DNA of 64,000 nucleotides from Candidatus Poseidoniaceae archaeon (GTDB lineage Archaea; Thermoplasmatota; Poseidoniia; Poseidoniales; Poseidoniaceae): the NCBI GenBank assembly GCA_938075675.1, contig CALJHE010000002.1, positions 62,001 to 126,000 on the forward strand. Reading direction: 5' to 3'. Positions 32,319 through 39,908 of the stretch are shown one piece after another. The notes beneath the pieces were generated by a model. That model did not search any database. It had not been told where the DNA came from and saw only the letters and a list, made by a program, of their open reading frames with translations. The translations under genes and the position numbers were made by a program. Position 1 is the first letter of the stretch, and each line of letters opens with the position of its first letter.

Positions 32319-33485
32319 GTGACAGAAAAGGTTCGACTTGAAGTCCTAACCACTGCATCACAACGTGATGGCGTACGATTACAAATCGAACGCTGCATTG
32401 AGCAAAACAGAAATCAATTTGATTTCAAACTCAGTCAAATCCCTCACATCGAAGCCGCTATTGATGCGCTCAAACAAGGCACCGGCGACCTTGTGGCGAT
32501 GAGTGCCTTGAACTGGAGAGAATTCAATGTTGAAGGCTTGAACATTGTGGGAATCTTACCTCGGCGAGAACCTACTTGGGTTCTTGTATCGAACGACAAG
32601 CCGGAATACCTCGTCTACCAAGCAGTGGTCATCTGCGACCATGAGTTGTTGCGAAGACAAATGCGACGGCTGCGTTCTGACCTAAAATTGGTTACATCCG
32701 AAGAGTTTGCAACCATGATCGGGAAATCAGATGTATTTGCAAACTTGGATGAAGAAGATAAAATCCATTGGATTGAAGAATGTCGCCAAGATGAACTGCT
32801 CGAAGGATATATTGTCGCCCGTGGGGAACATGCGGCGCTGAAATTCAAAGCCCGCCGACATACTCTCGGTCTGCAAAGAGAAAACCCCGAAAGAACACAT
32901 TTCATCCCTCCACCATTGTATGGCTTCACCTTGCTTGTAGCACGTTCCGGATTCCCTGCATCAACCGTTGCTCCGATGGTCGACTCAGGAGCAATTCTCT
33001 CTCACCGAATTGAAGCGGGTTTGCTCGATTCTTTACCTGAGCATCTTCACGGCATCATCGGTATTTTTGTCGAGCAACGCAAGTTCAAGACGGTACTCAA
33101 AGAAGCACAGCGGCGCGGTGACGACTTCACTAACGAGGTTTTTCTCAATTCTGAAAGAGCAAAAGCGCAGTCTGGCCCATCGAAATGGAAACAATCTGTG
33201 CCTCGTAAGGAAGTACCCACAACCCCTCGTATCGAAATGAAAATCGAGACCTTGAATTACGAAGGTACGGTCTCTGCCAGCGTAGAGCGCATTTGTACGA
33301 TTGAAGAAAGCCATATGGGAATGGTCAATGTTTTGAAGGAATTTGAGATTCTTCGTGACACCATGCAATCTGAGCATGAAGAAATGGTTCGGAAATACCC
33401 TGGCCTACCTGATGAATTCAGCCTATCAAGACCAGCACTGCTCAATCTTGAGCACATTCAAGCGTCTTCATCCGAAGAAGAATGA
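32319..33485 (+). CDS. Degenerate hydroxymethylbilane synthase (HemC)-like protein
   Basis: 388 aa from GTG 32319 (GAGGTGAT SD). Residues 40-125 follow the HemC plan: IDALKQGTGDLVAMSAL, then ILPRREPTWVLVS and the ELLRRQMRRLRSDL region (110-122), matching HemC's LLxGxxDLAVHSxKD, PREDPRDALVS and SLRRxAQLxxxRPDL. The catalytic Lys-Asp of HemC (SxKD) is replaced by SALNW, and the loop Cys that holds the dipyrromethane cofactor is not seen. So activity is unlikely. The C-terminal 100 residues (Lys/Glu-rich, then helical) are not HemC. The recognition is by pattern and tentative. No other heme gene is nearby. Confidence 0.55.
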   Translation: MTEKVRLEVLTTASQRDGVRLQIERCIEQNRNQFDFKLSQIPHIEAAIDALKQGTGDLVAMSALNWREFNVEGLNIVGILPRREPTWVLVSNDKPEYLVYQAVVICDHELLRRQMRRLRSDLKLVTSEEFATMIGKSDVFANLDEEDKIHWIEECRQDELLEGYIVARGEHAALKFKARRHTLGLQRENPERTHFIPPPLYGFTLLVARSGFPASTVAPMVDSGAILSHRIEAGLLDSLPEHLHGIIGIFVEQRKFKTVLKEAQRRGDDFTNEVFLNSERAKAQSGPSKWKQSVPRKEVPTTPRIEMKIETLNYEGTVSASVERICTIEESHMGMVNVLKEFEILRDTMQSEHEEMVRKYPGLPDEFSLSRPALLNLEHIQASSSEEE

Positions 33486-34039
33486 GACGACTCTTCGAGT
33501 AACGGAGCATAGCCTTGCTTAACGATGAACTCTTCAAGTTCAACTAAATCTGCCGGCTCGTTTTCGTCACATAATTCGAGAATAGATTCGTCGATTTCTC
33601 GACCGTTTCGTTCCCATGTACCCGCTGAACGTTGCAAGTCTGATGCGAATTTTTCAACAACTTCAACCGCTGTCAAATTGAGATTGAGGACCGTATGCAA
33701 AGAATCGACAATTCGGTTGTTGGCTTCTCGAAGGCGTTGAATTCTACCTGCCATATCTCGCAGGAATGTTCGTAATTCTTCAACATCATTTGAGCGTGAA
33801 AACTTGCGATGTGCTCGTTCAAAATCTTTACGCATGACGCTTATTCCCGCAACAATAGCGAGTTTGGCTTTAGTAGCATCAAGTATGGTTTCTTCTGATT
33901 CCTTCACACGAGAATGAATCATTTCTTCAAAGCCATTGTAGTGGTTTTTAAGATCCATCCAGACCAACTCCTTCAGGGAATCAACAAGAGAATTAGCCTC
34001 TTTCAAACCCTGCTTAGTCACCTTAACAGTTCTCGCCAT
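33458..34039 (-). CDS. Helical coiled-coil protein, function unknown
   Basis: 193 aa, almost entirely helical and charged, with heptad-like stretches at about 5-75 (KQGLKEANSLVDSLKELV, then ESEETILDATKAKLA) and 80-140 (SNDVEELRTFLRDMAGRIQR). The tail is Ser/Glu/Asp-rich. I do not recognise a family. Start: ATG 34039 (MARTVKVTKQG) rather than 34069. It overlaps the convergent HemC-like gene by 28 bases. It is divergent from the SAP-domain gene. Neighbours give no function. Confidence 0.55.
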   Translation of the reverse strand: MARTVKVTKQGLKEANSLVDSLKELVWMDLKNHYNGFEEMIHSRVKESEETILDATKAKLAIVAGISVMRKDFERAHRKFSRSNDVEELRTFLRDMAGRIQRLREANNRIVDSLHTVLNLNLTAVEVVEKFASDLQRSAGTWERNGREIDESILELCDENEPADLVELEEFIVKQGYAPLLEESSHSSSDEDA

Positions 34040-34201
34040 AATACAAAACGTAGTGTCCAAGTTCTTCAATCCATTCCCGATACATTACGCAAGACGTTGC
34101 GATGGAGTACTGGAAAGTGTCTAAGAACTGCCCTCCCGAGTGCTTCATCACAGCGAAAACACATATACCCCTTAGAACCGAATGTAACTAGAGGTGGAAC
34201 A

Positions 34202-35983
34202 GTGTCAGCCAAAAGCGAACTCTTGAACGAACTTTACCAAGCTCGTTTTGACGGTCTCAAGGAACTCGCTGTCACCTATCAACTTCCAAAAAATGGTTCG
34301 GTTGAAACGCTTCGTGCCCGTTTAATTCAGCACCTTATTCTTGATGAATGGGACCTCTCGCCAAACGGAATAAAAAACCTCATGAATGCCGAAATCGGAG
34401 AAATTTTGGGCGTATTTGGTATTAAAAAATCAGGTTCTGTTCGTGCCCGACGTCAACGGCTTTACCTTCATCTTAATCATGACCCAAAACAATTCGTTCC
34501 TGAATCCCTTGATTCGATGACAAGAGATCAGTTGCACGAACTGTGTAAGACGCTTGAATTACCTTTGTCAGGGAACAAGCAAACACTACTCGTTCGTGTT
34601 GCAGGCGTTCTCGCTTACCAACAAGGAGGCTGGGGTAAAGTCAAGAAGAGTCTACGAAGACCGAAAAGTGGAGATTCAACCATCGTGATTCCAATACCAA
34701 GCGAGGAGTCGAACAATGAATCGCCATTCCAAGAAACTCCTTCTGAGCATGAAACAGTGATCGAAAAGGTCGAAACATTCGTTTCTGAACATCCGGAAGG
34801 ATGGACCTTCGAAGAAGAAACTGAGATGCGAACTGAGCTGGCTGAAAAAGGCATACCAATTTCGCGTGCACCATTGGCAGCGTCAATTGATGACGCGCTT
34901 CGTGCAGGCCAAAACGACACCTCAAACGATACAGCGCCAGCGATGGTTCAAAGCGCCCATGTTGTTGAAAATGATGAACACAGCCTCGAAACAGAGGCTT
35001 TGCTTCTCGAACTTAACGCTCGTAATGCAGAGGTAGAAGCCGCTGGACGGGACTTTTTGGCTGTAAGCACAACCAGTGAAGTTGACGATCTTGAAGCGTT
35101 TATTGGGAGTTTGTCCAGCCATGGTTTTGCTGTAGAAACACCTGCAGTCAGAGACAGCATCCGTAACACGCTGATGGAACTTGAATTCCGCTCACAAACT
35201 GAGAAAGACGCTGTATTTTCGATGCCAAACTCATGGAGAGAGCGAGAAGCGCTTAGGAATTTTGAACTTGGCCGAGATGTCTTACGAGACCAGTTGAACA
35301 ATACCCTTGCCTCTTCAAACGGAGATTTGGTCAAAGCACGGATGTCATTCGAACAAATTGGACATAACATGGGATTGGATTTGCGCATCCCAAGTGTATC
35401 TGGGCGACTTCATGCACTTTTTGATCTCCATGTAGAAATTCATCAAGCAGAAGCATTACAAGACCCTTCTATCGCCAGAAGAAACCGAATTCTGCGCGTA
35501 CTCCAGCACGGTGCAGTACACTTCACCGATGGTGAACGAAGAACCATCGACCGAATGGAACGGAATATTGCTGGGTTTGAAGAATTGGTAGAAACTGTTC
35601 TTGAATCAAGTGAAGGGACATTCTCGGAGTCACAGCAAGCGTTGGTCATCCGTTTCCTTGAGAACCGAGGATACGAAGTCAACACCGCTGACCTTCGACC
35701 ACGAATCCTCGCATGTGCAGGTATAATCGGTGCAGAGTTGGGATTCATTTCACCTGCCGAAATACCGCGGATTGCACCAGGAGTAATGATTTCCGATACA
35801 CAAGTTGACGCAATTGTCAGCGAATTGAAGGCATTGGCTGAGGCGTTTAAACCGAAATCCGATGAACCTGCAGATGAAGAAGAAGTTCTCGCAGAGTCTG
35901 TGAGTGATGCTTCGGAAAGAGTCAGTTCGGCTCGAGGTAAAATCGACGCTATAGATGAACTCCTAGCACGACTACGTGGCTAG
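34202..35983 (+). CDS. Protein with three N-terminal SAP-like domains
   Basis: 593 aa from GTG 34202, which follows a GAGGTGG SD. The longer frame to 33914 reads back through the start region of the divergent coiled-coil gene and is rejected. Residues about 13-47, 60-91 and 105-138 each read as a SAP motif: helix, an LxxxxGLxxxG-like turn (QLPKNGSVETLRARL, FGIKKSGSVRARRQRL, ELPLSGNKQTLLVRV) and helix. SAP motifs bind DNA in many nuclear and repair proteins. An acidic linker (155-290) is followed by a helical C-terminal half with no known motif. A role in chromosome organisation or repair is inference. Its end lies two bases from convergent tadA. Confidence 0.65.
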   Translation: MSAKSELLNELYQARFDGLKELAVTYQLPKNGSVETLRARLIQHLILDEWDLSPNGIKNLMNAEIGEILGVFGIKKSGSVRARRQRLYLHLNHDPKQFVPESLDSMTRDQLHELCKTLELPLSGNKQTLLVRVAGVLAYQQGGWGKVKKSLRRPKSGDSTIVIPIPSEESNNESPFQETPSEHETVIEKVETFVSEHPEGWTFEEETEMRTELAEKGIPISRAPLAASIDDALRAGQNDTSNDTAPAMVQSAHVVENDEHSLETEALLLELNARNAEVEAAGRDFLAVSTTSEVDDLEAFIGSLSSHGFAVETPAVRDSIRNTLMELEFRSQTEKDAVFSMPNSWREREALRNFELGRDVLRDQLNNTLASSNGDLVKARMSFEQIGHNMGLDLRIPSVSGRLHALFDLHVEIHQAEALQDPSIARRNRILRVLQHGAVHFTDGERRTIDRMERNIAGFEELVETVLESSEGTFSESQQALVIRFLENRGYEVNTADLRPRILACAGIIGAELGFISPAEIPRIAPGVMISDTQVDAIVSELKALAEAFKPKSDEPADEEEVLAESVSDASERVSSARGKIDAIDELLARLRG

Positions 35984-35985
35984 TT

Positions 35986-37224
35986 TCAACGTGAAGCGTA
36001 GAAGTTCTGAACGACTTGCGTTACGGTTTGAATATCGTGAATGTCTCTTCGAACTAAGTCTTCAATGATAGCTTGGCGCTGAGATACGTGCTTCTCAAAG
36101 ACATCGGGAGAAATACCGGCAGCAGTGCAAATAACTTCACGAAGTTTTGAAGGGATTCCAGTTTCTTCAATTTGATCGGTTGCAGCATTGTACTTCCAGA
36201 TGATATTCAATCGAGGCTTGTCACCTTCCATACCTGCAATTTCGGCTACTTCGGTGATTTTACGAGCAGTCTTACCGTTGACATGCAGTCGGGCTTGGAT
36301 GATAATCAAATCAAGCCCACTCAACATAATCGGAGGAACAAGCATTGGTGGGTTAATCATACGAGTCACTGTTTCTTGAGCCGTATTGGCGTGGAGGGAG
36401 CCGAAAGAACCGTCGTGTCCGGTATTCATTGCTGTAAGTAAAGTTGCAGCTTCTGGACCACGAACTTCACCAACGATAATTCGGTCAGGTCGCATACGAA
36501 GGCTGGATTTTAGACAATCGTTCATGTCAACCTCCGGAGTGCCGTCTGGGCGCTCTCGACGAGTCTCCATACGCAGCCAATGGTCGTGGTATACTTGCAA
36601 CTCAGCGGTATCCTCTACTGTCAGTAATCGACGATGCCATGGAATGTACATTCCAAGACAGTTGAGTGTGGTAGTTTTACCGGACCCGGTCCCTCCAGCG
36701 ATAACGAAATTCGCTGGTCGACTGTCAAGCCCTTCGATCCAGACCCACATCATTGCAGCAAGCCTTGAGTTGACAGTACCGAACTTCACCAAGTCAATCA
36801 TAGTGAGAGGGTCTTCCCTGAACTTACGAATGGTAAGTGTTGGACCATCTGGAGTGACTGGAGGAATTGTACCGTTTACACGGGAACCGTCAGGGAGACG
36901 GCCATCAAAAATTGGAACGAGTCCTGGTCCATCACCGAGAGGAACATTGGTGAAAGCAGCAATATTTTTGGCGATTTGAATACCTGAATCATCATCAATC
37001 CAAATGTTGGTTCGACACATGCCGTGATCTCGATGAGCGATTTTAACGCACTGCGTACCCCCGTTGTACATCACTTCTTCAAGAGCATCATCTTCGAGTA
37101 AGACCGCAAGGTCACCGTATGGATTTGGTTCGGCAGAGCCATCGACGTGATAGATTGGCGAAGGATGGTTGTCCTCTGTGTAAATCGTAACTCGACCGTA
37201 TTGTGCTAGTACTTGTTCGCCCAT
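35986..37224 (-). CDS. tadA: Type II/IV secretion ATPase (CpaF/TadA type)
   Basis: 412 aa hexameric ATPase that powers pilus assembly or secretion. Walker A is GGTGSGKTTT, Walker B region is RIIVGEVRGPEAATLL, and the His box is HANTAQETVTRM; the Asp box LTVEDTAELQ precedes it. The N-terminal domain has the LEEVMYN and IFDGRLPDGSRVNGTIPP segments typical of CpaF/TadA/VirB11-like and archaeal pilus ATPases. ATG 37224 has a GGAGGAT SD inside the end of the upstream gene; ATG 37239 is also in frame. It is the last gene of the Tad-like group, after two membrane proteins. Confidence 0.93.
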   Translation of the reverse strand: MGEQVLAQYGRVTIYTEDNHPSPIYHVDGSAEPNPYGDLAVLLEDDALEEVMYNGGTQCVKIAHRDHGMCRTNIWIDDDSGIQIAKNIAAFTNVPLGDGPGLVPIFDGRLPDGSRVNGTIPPVTPDGPTLTIRKFREDPLTMIDLVKFGTVNSRLAAMMWVWIEGLDSRPANFVIAGGTGSGKTTTLNCLGMYIPWHRRLLTVEDTAELQVYHDHWLRMETRRERPDGTPEVDMNDCLKSSLRMRPDRIIVGEVRGPEAATLLTAMNTGHDGSFGSLHANTAQETVTRMINPPMLVPPIMLSGLDLIIIQARLHVNGKTARKITEVAEIAGMEGDKPRLNIIWKYNAATDQIEETGIPSKLREVICTAAGISPDVFEKHVSQRQAIIEDLVRRDIHDIQTVTQVVQNFYASR

Positions 37225-37228
37225 ATGT

Positions 37229-37960
37229 TCATCCTCCAATCATCATAACTGCGCTGAGATAGAGAATCATAGAAACTGCTACCCATCCCGGCATCCACCA
37301 AAGCACGTCTTTAAAACGTCCCATCATTCGTCCGGAAACACCTACTGCTATGGCAGAGGCAGCGCCAAAGAAAGAAGAGAAGGTTGCATTGAAGGAATCA
37401 ATTTGAAAGCCCTTACTTGCCGGTGCAAAAAGTCCGACAATTACTGCAATAAGCAGTGGTAAGCCAATGCTGATGAACAACACAATCAAAAGGCCTCGAC
37501 CGGAAAGTTCCTGCTCTCGTGTATTCATCAAATCGTTCAAACGCTCATAATCCATAGCGAGGTCAGAAAGGATACCCTGTAATGGAGAATCTTGTTCAAT
37601 TGCCGTCTCGATGAGAACCATTACTCTCTGGACTTGGGAAGAACGTGTTTTCGCAGCGAAAGCCGAAAGAGCAGCGTCGAAAGACGATGAATGGCTTTCC
37701 TCGAGAGTCTCTTTAAGCAACTTTCCTAAAACACCAGGGAGGGTTTTCGATTGCTCCATCATTGCTTCTTGAATACCTCTTCCAGCACCAACGGAGTCTG
37801 AAAGAGATTCGAGGAGCGAGGGTAATGCATTCTCTATAGAACGGCGGCGTCTTCGTTCAATCATTGGAGGTACTCCGCCTGCTGCACAAGCGATTCCAAC
37901 AACAATCAATACAAGCAACAACAAATTGTCATTAAATGATTCGAGAAGACCGTAAATCAT
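37229..37960 (-). CDS. tadC: Type II secretion system F-domain membrane protein (TadC-like)
   Basis: 243 aa. Membrane helices lie at about 11-31, 155-180, 195-215 and 222-243, with a cytoplasmic T2SSF domain between (ALPSLLESLSDSVGAGRGIQEAMMEQ, then VMVLIETAIEQDSPLQGILSDLA). This is the platform protein on which the ATPase acts. The frame opens at 38002, but ATG 37960 lies just after the stop of the TadB-like gene. In bacteria TadB and TadC are separate proteins like this, whereas archaeal FlaJ is one longer chain. Overlaps the ATPase frame by a few bases. Confidence 0.82.
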   Translation of the reverse strand: MIYGLLESFNDNLLLLVLIVVGIACAAGGVPPMIERRRRRSIENALPSLLESLSDSVGAGRGIQEAMMEQSKTLPGVLGKLLKETLEESHSSSFDAALSAFAAKTRSSQVQRVMVLIETAIEQDSPLQGILSDLAMDYERLNDLMNTREQELSGRGLLIVLFISIGLPLLIAVIVGLFAPASKGFQIDSFNATFSSFFGAASAIAVGVSGRMMGRFKDVLWWMPGWVAVSMILYLSAVMMIGG

Positions 37961-37964
37961 GAAA

Positions 37965-38546
37965 TCACAACCCCGGGTCTTTTGTGTGTGCCTTGAGGCC
38001 AATCATAAACATGCCAAGAAGGGTCAGGAGAAGTCCGACATTGACAACCATGTTGATGGTAGAAGCTGGAGGAAGTTGCATGAAAGCGCCAAGATCACCT
38101 GACATTAACTGAGGTATGAGACCTGCAATGGCTAGAATAATTGGGCCAATCATTGCAATTGAGAGTAGTGTTTCTGGCACTGCACCAAGTTCTTCAATGT
38201 ATTTTTTAACAGACTCAGTCCTTTCATTTTCCATACGTGTACCTTGCTTACGGAGGGTTTCGATGATATCGGTGTTTTGGGTGACGTTGGTATACATTGT
38301 ATTGAGCAGACGGGTATAACCGTCAGAATCAGCTTTGTTCATCAGCGACTTGAGTTCTGGCCCAAGACCACGGCTGTTTCCTTTGCGTAGTCGAGACATC
38401 ATGGAGGAAAAATCCTCAGATATAATTCCGTATCCGCCGCTACCAATCGTGTGAATTGCTGCTTCAAGACCGACTCCAGACGACATTAAGACATCCAAAG
38501 TACGGATGACATAGAGAACTTCTCTTTGCTCATCCAATTTACGCAC
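37965..38546 (-). CDS. tadB: Type II secretion system F-domain membrane protein (TadB-like)
   Basis: 193 aa. An N-terminal cytoplasmic T2SSF helical domain (REVLYVIRTLDVLMSSGVGLE, then ISEDFSSMMSRLRKG) is followed by two membrane helices (about 132-152 and 165-187). It is the first of two adjacent platform proteins with the TadC-like gene; together they match the two halves of a FlaJ/PilC-type protein. Its start is nine bases after the stop of the 117-aa unknown gene, so those genes form one transcript. Assignment to TadB rather than TadC is by order only. Confidence 0.8.
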   Translation of the reverse strand: MRKLDEQREVLYVIRTLDVLMSSGVGLEAAIHTIGSGGYGIISEDFSSMMSRLRKGNSRGLGPELKSLMNKADSDGYTRLLNTMYTNVTQNTDIIETLRKQGTRMENERTESVKKYIEELGAVPETLLSIAMIGPIILAIAGLIPQLMSGDLGAFMQLPPASTINMVVNVGLLLTLLGMFMIGLKAHTKDPGL

Positions 38547-38555
38547 GCTTTCACC

Positions 38556-38909
38556 TCAAACAATGTCTTCTAGTAGTTCAAAAGTGAACATTTTATTCGA
38601 GCTTTCGTATTCCATAGATGCAAAAATAACTTTGACATCTCGCTCTTCAAAGGGGTCATGGATAAACGGTTGTCCTGAGCGGAACATCGTGAGAATTCTC
38701 TTGTAGTCGTCGATGGAAAGTTCACCTGTAACGGTGTATGCAGTGGATTCAGAACCCTCGTCGTGAAGGTCGTCCCCTTCCTCGCCACGTATGATGGTAC
38801 GAGTAAGTCGTCGTGTAAGACGCACTTTCATATCGCAATTTGGGATTCGTACCCAATCTGCGCTTGTCGTCCCTGATGCTGGGCGAATAAAGAAATCCAT
38901 ACCTGCCAT
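38556..38909 (-). CDS. Small protein of unknown function between RPA and Tad genes
   Basis: 117 aa, soluble, predicted beta-rich with alternating strands (IPNCDMKVRLTRRLTRTIIR, then TAYTVTGELSIDDYKRIL and VKVIFASMEYESS). It has no Cys pair, no membrane helix and no signal peptide. The pattern YTVTGELSxxDYKRI ... PFxHDPFEERDVKVIF faintly resembles small beta-rich phage tail or baseplate-type proteins, but that is only an impression. It lies 60 bp after the RPA partner gene and nine bases before tadB, on the same strand. Either module might own it. ATG 38909 or 38900 can start it. Confidence 0.55.
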   Translation of the reverse strand: MAGMDFFIRPASGTTSADWVRIPNCDMKVRLTRRLTRTIIRGEEGDDLHDEGSESTAYTVTGELSIDDYKRILTMFRSGQPFIHDPFEERDVKVIFASMEYESSNKMFTFELLEDIV

Positions 38910-38969
38910 GTGGTGACCTCTAAACTACCCACATCATCGCAAGGTATTGAATGTTGGGGGGAATGAAGG

Positions 38970-39908
38970 TTAGCCGACAATTCTAAACCAGCCAAATCGT
39001 GGTTCATGTAGGGTTCCTTCATTTGAAAGTTCATCCAGTTTTTCTTCAGCGAGTCCACGGTCAAAGCCTCGTGCGACTGCATTGGTGAGAACAGTTTCAA
39101 AATCAACACCATCGCCTTGGTCAAGTTGCTCAATTATCGAGACAAGAGTGTCCTTCACTTCGTCATCATTCGATTCTGCCTCCGAAGGTGCATCACCTCC
39201 TGGAAGTTCAGTTTGCGATGGAGCAGCAACCGGTTGACTTGCAGCGTCCATGCGTCCTTCAGCAATATCCAATGCTTGCATAACGTTGAGCGTGTAGGTT
39301 TCCACATCGATATCCCCGTAGTGATTTCGAGAAACCAGGAGGCCATCGATCATGTGCTCTGGAATTCCAGCAGCAACCAATCCTTCTCGGGTTGGTTCAG
39401 CAGCCAGTGAATCCGAGTAATTCTTCATTCGCTGGAGAGTATCCTCGCACGCACGTGTCAGCCACAAAGCATAACGTTGAGCGTCTATTTCACATGCTTC
39501 TTCAGGGCGAAGTGAAGTGTAAACAGCACCCTCATCGGTCTGATACCAGCGAGATTTAGCAACCATGAGGAGGAGAACTGGTTCACCCACTTCGGTTTTC
39601 TCAACTAAACTCATCGTAAGTTCTCTCATCGACTCACTTGCATAATCTCCAACAGAAAAATAATGGAGGCCAGATGGGTCTCTCATTTGTCCTTGGTAGA
39701 GTGTCGAGCCGTTCGATGTTTCTCGAACTTCAAGACGCTCAAGGAGACCTGCAACAACAACTCTGTTGACTTTGGCGCCAAGTTTGGTGATGACAAATGA
39801 TGGGTCATATTCACCTGAGCCTTTCTCGTTAAGTGTTGCTTCACTGAATTCGGATGCGAGCATATGCCATGCTGATTGTCGTTTTGCACGTGTTCCAGAT
39901 TGCATCAT
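38970..39908 (-). CDS. RPA-associated protein (COG3390 family)
   Basis: 312 aa. The N-terminal 170 residues match the archaeal RPA-associated OB-fold proteins known next to RPA in haloarchaea: NRVVVAGLLERLEVRE, GQMRDPSGLHYFSVGDY, and SLRPEEACEIDAQRYALWL. An Ala/Pro/Asp-rich linker (about 225-250) leads to a C-terminal small helical domain (IEQLDQGDGVDFETVLTNA and GFDRGLAEEKLDEL), probably a winged helix. ATG 39908 overlaps the RPA stop by four bases (ATGA) with a GGAAGGTGG SD inside RPA, so the two proteins are made together. It likely works with RPA in single-strand DNA binding. Confidence 0.85.
   Translation of the reverse strand: MMQSGTRAKRQSAWHMLASEFSEATLNEKGSGEYDPSFVITKLGAKVNRVVVAGLLERLEVRETSNGSTLYQGQMRDPSGLHYFSVGDYASESMRELTMSLVEKTEVGEPVLLLMVAKSRWYQTDEGAVYTSLRPEEACEIDAQRYALWLTRACEDTLQRMKNYSDSLAAEPTREGLVAAGIPEHMIDGLLVSRNHYGDIDVETYTLNVMQALDIAEGRMDAASQPVAAPSQTELPGGDAPSEAESNDDEVKDTLVSIIEQLDQGDGVDFETVLTNAVARGFDRGLAEEKLDELSNEGTLHEPRFGWFRIVG

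Noticed and set aside
33914-34201. N-terminal extension of the SAP-domain protein
   Set aside because: It reads back through the start region of the divergent coiled-coil gene. GTG 34202 has a clear SD and starts directly before the first SAP unit.
36386-36979. 197-codon plus-strand frame opposite tadA
   Set aside because: tadA has Walker motifs in its own frame; this frame is an Arg/Ser/Pro-rich shadow.
38556-38909. Remnant prophage tail gene
   Set aside because: The resemblance to small phage tail proteins is only an impression of beta strands; there are no neighbouring phage genes, integrase or terminase.
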